This document shows, piece by piece, positions 60,264 to 64,000 of a stretch of DNA of 64,000 nt. The DNA lies in the NCBI RefSeq assembly GCF_001514235.1, contig NZ_KQ948933.1, positions 293,003-357,002 of the forward strand, given 5' to 3'. Position 1 is the stretch's first letter, and every line of letters starts with the position of its first letter. The notes under the pieces are model-generated. The model made no database searches. It was not told the origin of the DNA and was given only the letters and a program-made list of their open reading frames with translations. The position numbers and the translations under genes are program-made. This DNA comes from Streptomyces caeruleatus. Lineage in GTDB: Bacteria; Actinomycetota; Actinomycetes; Streptomycetales; Streptomycetaceae.

Positions 60264-61838
60264 ATGAACGGTCTCGACTGGGCCGTGCTCATCGGCTACT
60301 TCGGCGTGATGGTGGCGATCGGCGTCTGGTCGCACAAACGGGTGGACAACGTCAGCGACTTCTTCACCGCGGGCGGCAAGATGCCGTGGTGGCTGTCCGG
60401 CATCTCGCATCACATGTCCGGATACAGCGCGGTGATGTTCACGGGCTACGCGGGCATCGCCTACACCTACGGCGTCACGTCGTTCGTGACGTGGTCCTTC
60501 CCCATCGCGCTCGGCATCGCCATCGGGTCGAAGCTGTTCGCGCCGCGCATCAACCGGCTGCGCTCACGCCTGCACGTCGCCTCCCCGCTGGAGTACCTGA
60601 AGAGCCGCTACGACCTGAAGACCCAGCAGGCGCTGGCCTGGTCCGGCATGCTGCTGAAGATCGTGGACGTGGGCGCCAAGTGGGCGGCCATCGCCACGCT
60701 GCTGTCCGTGTTCACCGGGGTCTCCCTCAACCAGGGCATCCTCATCACCGGTGGCATCACCGCCGTCTACTGCACCATCGGCGGACTGTGGGCCGACGCG
60801 CTGACCGAACTCGGCCAGTTCGTCATCCAGTTGCTGGCCGGCGTGGCGATGTTCATCGCGGTCATCATGAAGCTGAACGACAAGGGCATCGGCTTCCTCG
60901 ACGCCTGGGACCGGCCCGAGCTCCAGGGCCACGGTGAACCGCTGGTCGGCCCGTACGGGACGGTCTTCCTCCTCGCCTTCCTCTTCATCAAGCTCTTCGA
61001 GTACAACGGCGGCATGCTCAACCAGGCCCAGCGGTACATGGCCACGGCCACCCCGTACGAGGCCGAGCGCTCGGCGCGGCTGTCGGCGATCCTGTGGCTG
61101 GTCTGGCCGGTGGTCCTCTTCTTCCCCATGTGGATGTCGCCGCTGCTGGTCGAGTCACAGAAGACGGACGGCTCGGACTCGTACGGCCTGATGACCGAAC
61201 AGCTGCTGCCGCACGGCCTGTTGGGCCTCGTCATCGTCGGCTTCTTCTCGCACACCATGGCCATGTGCTCCTCCGACGCCAACGCCATCGCCGCCGTCTT
61301 CACCCGGGACTGCGCGCCGGTGATCTGGCGCCGGGCGCGGACCTGGACCGAGGGACAGGGGCTGCGGGTCGCGCGGATCACGACGGTCGTCTTCCTCGGC
61401 CTGTCCATGGCGGCGGCGACCCAGGTCAACTCCCCCACCTTCAAGGACATCATCACCGTGGTGATCAAGTGGGTCGCCGGTCTGATGGGCCCGATGGCGA
61501 TCCCGATGATGCTCGGCCTGCTCCGGCCGTTCCGCCGCTCCGGCCCGACCGCCGCGCTCACCAGCTGGTCGATGGGCCTGCTCGCCTTCTGGCTGGTCAA
61601 CTACCCGATCAGCTGGCAGATCGAGGGCGGGGTGCCGCTCCAGTACCAGGTCTCCATCCCGCTGGCGGTCTCACTGGTCCTGTACATCCTCATCGGCTTC
61701 GTGAAGCCGGAGGACACCCCGGAGCGGCTCGCGATCGTCGAGAAGATCAACACCGACGGGGACGGGGCCGCGGCGGCCGCGGTGCCGGCGCCGGCGGGGC
61801 CGGTGGAGGACGCGGTGGGGACGCGCGGGAAGGACTGA
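60264..61838 (+). CDS. Sodium:solute symporter (SSS family)
   Basis: A 524-residue permease from ATG 60264 (GGGAGGGC upstream). It has about 13-14 transmembrane helices with the SSS hallmarks: 'DWAVLIGYFGVMVAIGVWSH', 'DNVSDFFTAGGKMPWWLSGI', 'SPLEYLKSRYDLKTQQALAW' and 'GILITGGITAVYCTIGGLWA'. SSS proteins import sugars, amino acids, organic acids or sialate with Na+. The sequence resembles SGLT-type sugar members (inference only). Upstream 60138-60263 contains AT-rich CATTTTTACC and TTGACC. Confidence 0.9.
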   Translation: MNGLDWAVLIGYFGVMVAIGVWSHKRVDNVSDFFTAGGKMPWWLSGISHHMSGYSAVMFTGYAGIAYTYGVTSFVTWSFPIALGIAIGSKLFAPRINRLRSRLHVASPLEYLKSRYDLKTQQALAWSGMLLKIVDVGAKWAAIATLLSVFTGVSLNQGILITGGITAVYCTIGGLWADALTELGQFVIQLLAGVAMFIAVIMKLNDKGIGFLDAWDRPELQGHGEPLVGPYGTVFLLAFLFIKLFEYNGGMLNQAQRYMATATPYEAERSARLSAILWLVWPVVLFFPMWMSPLLVESQKTDGSDSYGLMTEQLLPHGLLGLVIVGFFSHTMAMCSSDANAIAAVFTRDCAPVIWRRARTWTEGQGLRVARITTVVFLGLSMAAATQVNSPTFKDIITVVIKWVAGLMGPMAIPMMLGLLRPFRRSGPTAALTSWSMGLLAFWLVNYPISWQIEGGVPLQYQVSIPLAVSLVLYILIGFVKPEDTPERLAIVEKINTDGDGAAAAAVPAPAGPVEDAVGTRGKD

Positions 61839-61877
61839 GCCCACGGCCGCCTTTCGGCAACGGGCGGTCCCCGGCTG

Positions 61878-62927
61878 TCAGTCGACGGCGGCCTGCGGGG
61901 TCAGCTTCTCCTTCCAGAGCTCCTTGTCGTCCTTGTCGTAGGCCGTCACCTCCAGGTCCCGGAACCGGAAACTGCTGTCGGGAAAACGCACCAGGTATCC
62001 GGTTCCGGACCTCGTCGCCACGGTGGGCCTGCCGTACGAAGCGCCGGTCTTCTTCGCCATGAAGTAGTAGACCTTCCCGGCCTTCGTACGGCAGAAGGCG
62101 TACCGGTCCTTCACGTTGCCCCTGCTGTAGGCCGCGACGAGTCGGGCGCCCGGTGCCGTGCCCTTCGGCAGCAGCGCGGCCAGCTCCTTCGGGCAGGGGC
62201 CGCTCGCGGAGACCGTCGGGGACGGGGCCGAGGAGTCCTTCGAGGAGCCGGCGCCCGTCAGGAACGACGTCACGGCCGACCAGTTGAGGATCAGCAGGAC
62301 GACGAGGGTGACGACGGTGGCCGCGATGAACAGGATGCAGCCGCAGCCCGCCGCGATCTCGCCGCGGGTCGGTTTTCTGGGCGTCGGCCTCGCGAAGTCC
62401 GGCGTGGCCGACGGGCGCGGGGTGGTACCGGTCAGCGGCCTCCCGCGTACCGTCGTCGTCGCCTCGGGTGTCCAGCCCATGCAGCAGATGTCGCAGGTGA
62501 GGTGACCGACGACCCGGTGACCACAGGTGGGGCACACCCATCCCAGCCCCGCGATGGGGGAGCGCGCTCCGACCAGGTCGATACCGGTGCGGGGCGGCGG
62601 CTTCCTGGCGGGGGGCGTCTTCTTGGCCGGGGCGGTCTTCTTGGCCGGGGCGGTCTTCTTCGCCGGGGCGGTCTTCTTCGCCGTGGGCGTCGTCTTGGCG
62701 GGCGCCTTCTTGGCATGGGGCGTCCTCGCGGGCGACCGCTTCGGGGGCGTCTTCCTGGGCGGCGGCGTCTTCTTGGGCGGTGTCTTCCTCGGTTCGCCGC
62801 TCGTCGGCCCGGAGGCTGCCTTGGGGGCCGTCGCCGCGCGCCGGGGTGTCTCACAGACGTCGCACACCCGCACCGTGGCGTCGTTGAAGGTGTCGCAGTC
62901 CGAGCACTGCCACGTCGGCCCGGTCAT
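61878..62927 (-). CDS. Zinc-ribbon membrane protein with Lys-Pro repeats
   Basis: A 349-residue protein. An N-terminal zinc ribbon of the RanBP2 type ('WQCSDCDTFNDATVRVCDVC') precedes a basic repeat tract of 'KKTAPA' and 'PPKKTPP' (residues 45-110, encoded by an 18-bp tandem repeat at about 62627-62692). A second four-cysteine cluster follows ('WVCPTCGHRVVGHLTCDICC'), then a transmembrane helix ('GCILFIAATVVTLVVLLIL') and an extracellular domain ending 'WKEKLTPQAAVD'. It neighbours a kinase-like and a phosphatase-like gene on the same strand, so it may be part of a signalling set. Function unknown. Confidence 0.75.
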   Translation of the reverse strand: MTGPTWQCSDCDTFNDATVRVCDVCETPRRAATAPKAASGPTSGEPRKTPPKKTPPPRKTPPKRSPARTPHAKKAPAKTTPTAKKTAPAKKTAPAKKTAPAKKTPPARKPPPRTGIDLVGARSPIAGLGWVCPTCGHRVVGHLTCDICCMGWTPEATTTVRGRPLTGTTPRPSATPDFARPTPRKPTRGEIAAGCGCILFIAATVVTLVVLLILNWSAVTSFLTGAGSSKDSSAPSPTVSASGPCPKELAALLPKGTAPGARLVAAYSRGNVKDRYAFCRTKAGKVYYFMAKKTGASYGRPTVATRSGTGYLVRFPDSSFRFRDLEVTAYDKDDKELWKEKLTPQAAVD

Positions 62928-62942
62928 GATGACTCCCTCGGG

Positions 62943-63299
62943 TCACGTGTCCGCGGCGGTCAGGCGGGCCATGACCGAGCGGAGCAGTACGCGGGTCGCC
63001 GGTGAGACGGGGGCGGTGAGCCAGTCCCGGTCGGCCTCCTCCCGCTCGGCGGTGGACGGTTCGAGGTCCCACCAGGAGGCGGAGAGGTCCTGGACGCCGT
63101 ACTCACGGCAGGTCTCCAGCCGGATACGCCGGCCCGCCGCGCTGCCGCTGCCCTCGCGCGGCCGCTTCGGTTCGAGGAACCGCTTGAGGAAGTACTCCCT
63201 GCCGTCCTTCTCGGCGAAGGCCCACACGCATTTCCCGCCGTCGGCGTTGGTCGGGTCGCTGACGACCCGGTACCCGCCGATCACATCGCCCCGCTTCAC
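62943..63299 (-). CDS. Shortened protein-kinase-like protein
   Basis: A 118-residue frame from GTG 63299: 'VKRGDVIGGYRVVSDPTNAD', 'GGKCVWAFAEKDGREYFLKR' and 'FLEPKRPREGSGSAAGRRIR' match the N-lobe of a Streptomyces Ser/Thr-kinase-like protein (glycine loop and the VAIK-type Lys in 'FLKR'). After this the sequence jumps to 'ATRVLLRSVMARLTAADT', which looks like the C-terminal end. The whole catalytic loop and DFG are missing. Either an internal deletion or a natural mini-protein. It overlaps the upstream phosphatase gene by 4 nt and was once an operon partner. Confidence 0.6.
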   Translation of the reverse strand: MKRGDVIGGYRVVSDPTNADGGKCVWAFAEKDGREYFLKRFLEPKRPREGSGSAAGRRIRLETCREYGVQDLSASWWDLEPSTAEREEADRDWLTAPVSPATRVLLRSVMARLTAADT

Positions 63300-64000
63300 T
63301 CCCGTACCCCCGGCATGAGCTGCTCGTATGTGTGTCGGTAGGACTCCCACGTCCGGTCCTGCCAGTCGCGCACCGCGTCGGGCCCGTCGGCCGTCGGAAC
63401 GTCCCGGTACCCGCCGCGTACGACGCTGTCGTGGCGCCCGGCGAAGGCGCCGCGCAGGTGCGCGAAGTCGTCGAAGCCCAGCGCGACCAGGGAGAGCGAC
63501 GCGTCGTCCGCCGTGACCGGCTGGATCGCCCGGCGCATCAGCTCGGCCCACTGGCCCGCGCTCCGGGCCCGGCCGAGCGTGTCGAGGAGGAGGCACTCGA
63601 ACTGGGCCGGGGTGTGGACATAGCCGAAGAACCCGTCGGTCGCCGAAAGCAGCACGCACGGTTCGCTGAACTCGCCCTGCTGGACGGAGAGTTCGAAGTC
63701 GCGGTCGGCGCAGATCACGTTCGTCATCGGCGGGTCCTGGCGCAGCTGGACGAGCGTGTCGTCCTCGTGGGTGTCGTCCCGGGTGAGGGCGTGCAGACCG
63801 CTGTCGGGAAGCAGGGCGTACGACCGCGAGTCACCGGCCCAGAGGGCCTGCCAGCGGACGCGTTCATCGCCGGCCCGGTAGCGGAGCGCGGCCAGGGTGG
63901 TGGGCAGCAGCCGGCGCATCGACCCGGTGACCTTGCTCCGGACCCCGTGGGGCGCGGCGTCCAGCACGGTCCGCAGGCAGTACTTCAACTGCTCGGGGCT
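63296..64000 (-). CDS. PP2C-like phosphatase, cut by window edge
   Basis: At least 230 residues, with the start beyond 64000. 'WQALWAGDSRSYALLPDSGL' (PP2C 'GDSR' motif), 'HALTRDDTHEDDTLVQLR' and 'CVLLSATDGFFGYV' (in place of the usual 'SDG'), then 'TADDASLSLVALGF' (the 'DD/DNAS' motif), show a metal-dependent PP2C fold. Its stop overlaps the start of the kinase fragment. Together they suggest a phosphorylation switch acting on the zinc-ribbon protein (inference). Confidence 0.8.
   Translation of the reverse strand, partial: SPEQLKYCLRTVLDAAPHGVRSKVTGSMRRLLPTTLAALRYRAGDERVRWQALWAGDSRSYALLPDSGLHALTRDDTHEDDTLVQLRQDPPMTNVICADRDFELSVQQGEFSEPCVLLSATDGFFGYVHTPAQFECLLLDTLGRARSAGQWAELMRRAIQPVTADDASLSLVALGFDDFAHLRGAFAGRHDSVVRGGYRDVPTADGPDAVRDWQDRTWESYRHTYEQLMPGVRE

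Overview
GC-rich actinobacterial DNA, almost certainly a Streptomyces chromosome. Supporting signs are the third-position GC bias, GTG starts, a conservon, TetR/MFS pairs, an XRE-DUF5753/DUF397 pair, a mycothiol-type maleylpyruvate isomerase homologue and secreted xylan enzymes. No ribosomal RNA, CRISPR array or biosynthetic cluster was seen. There is one tRNA gene, tRNA-Arg(CCU), at 27732-27804.

1-19 kb is a patchwork. Intact genes are two TetR repressors with DHA2 exporters (3512/3647 and 9342/9679), a third TetR gene, a methyltransferase, a Tat-exported royal-jelly-type protein, a DinB/MDMPI protein, and a redox signalling pair (receiver-thioredoxin-reductase-like fusion plus cNMP-sensing histidine kinase, 15534-18691). 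Between them lie wrecks: resolvase, GH32, LmeA-like, LysR, IS5, alpha/beta hydrolase, LigB-type dioxygenase, IS1380 and VOC fragments. A 92-bp inverted repeat brackets one TetR gene.

19.8-27.5 kb is the most unusual block. It holds a fused TniA/TnsB-like plus TniB/TnsC-like protein that appears to have lost two of three DDE residues. It also holds a coiled-coil/winged-helix protein, an XRE protein on the other strand, another winged-helix protein, a tyrosine-recombinase-fold protein lacking the usual catalytic residues, and, overlapping it by 4 nt, a DDE-type transposase whose triad looks present. The block ends 240 bp before tRNA-Arg(CCU).

27.7-36.7 kb is an accretion site at that tRNA. The tRNA 3' end recurs at 29746, 34737 and 36637, cutting the region into three cassettes without any integrase: a secreted threonine-rich protein; a Uma2 nuclease, a broken Calx-beta gene and a cvnA-cvnB conservon lacking cvnC/cvnD; and a single DUF4041/GIY-YIG protein.

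37-52.5 kb holds a SigJ sigma factor divergent from DoxX and NmrA-like genes, a GH11 xylanase with a CE4 deacetylase, a PheC-like binding protein, a ferric-reductase-like flavoprotein, an I36 inhibitor, a response regulator whose kinase gene is split by a 189-bp MITE, an MFS/ArsR divergent pair, glutathione peroxidase, a MerR-GyrI regulator and the DUF397/XRE pair.

53-64 kb reads as conserved core: GPP34 protein, a D-Ala-D-Ala carboxypeptidase with a long acidic N-terminus, a polytopic membrane protein, an EthD-like protein divergent from an SDR across a TetR-type operator, a sodium:solute symporter, a zinc-ribbon membrane protein, a shortened kinase and a PP2C-like phosphatase that runs off the window.
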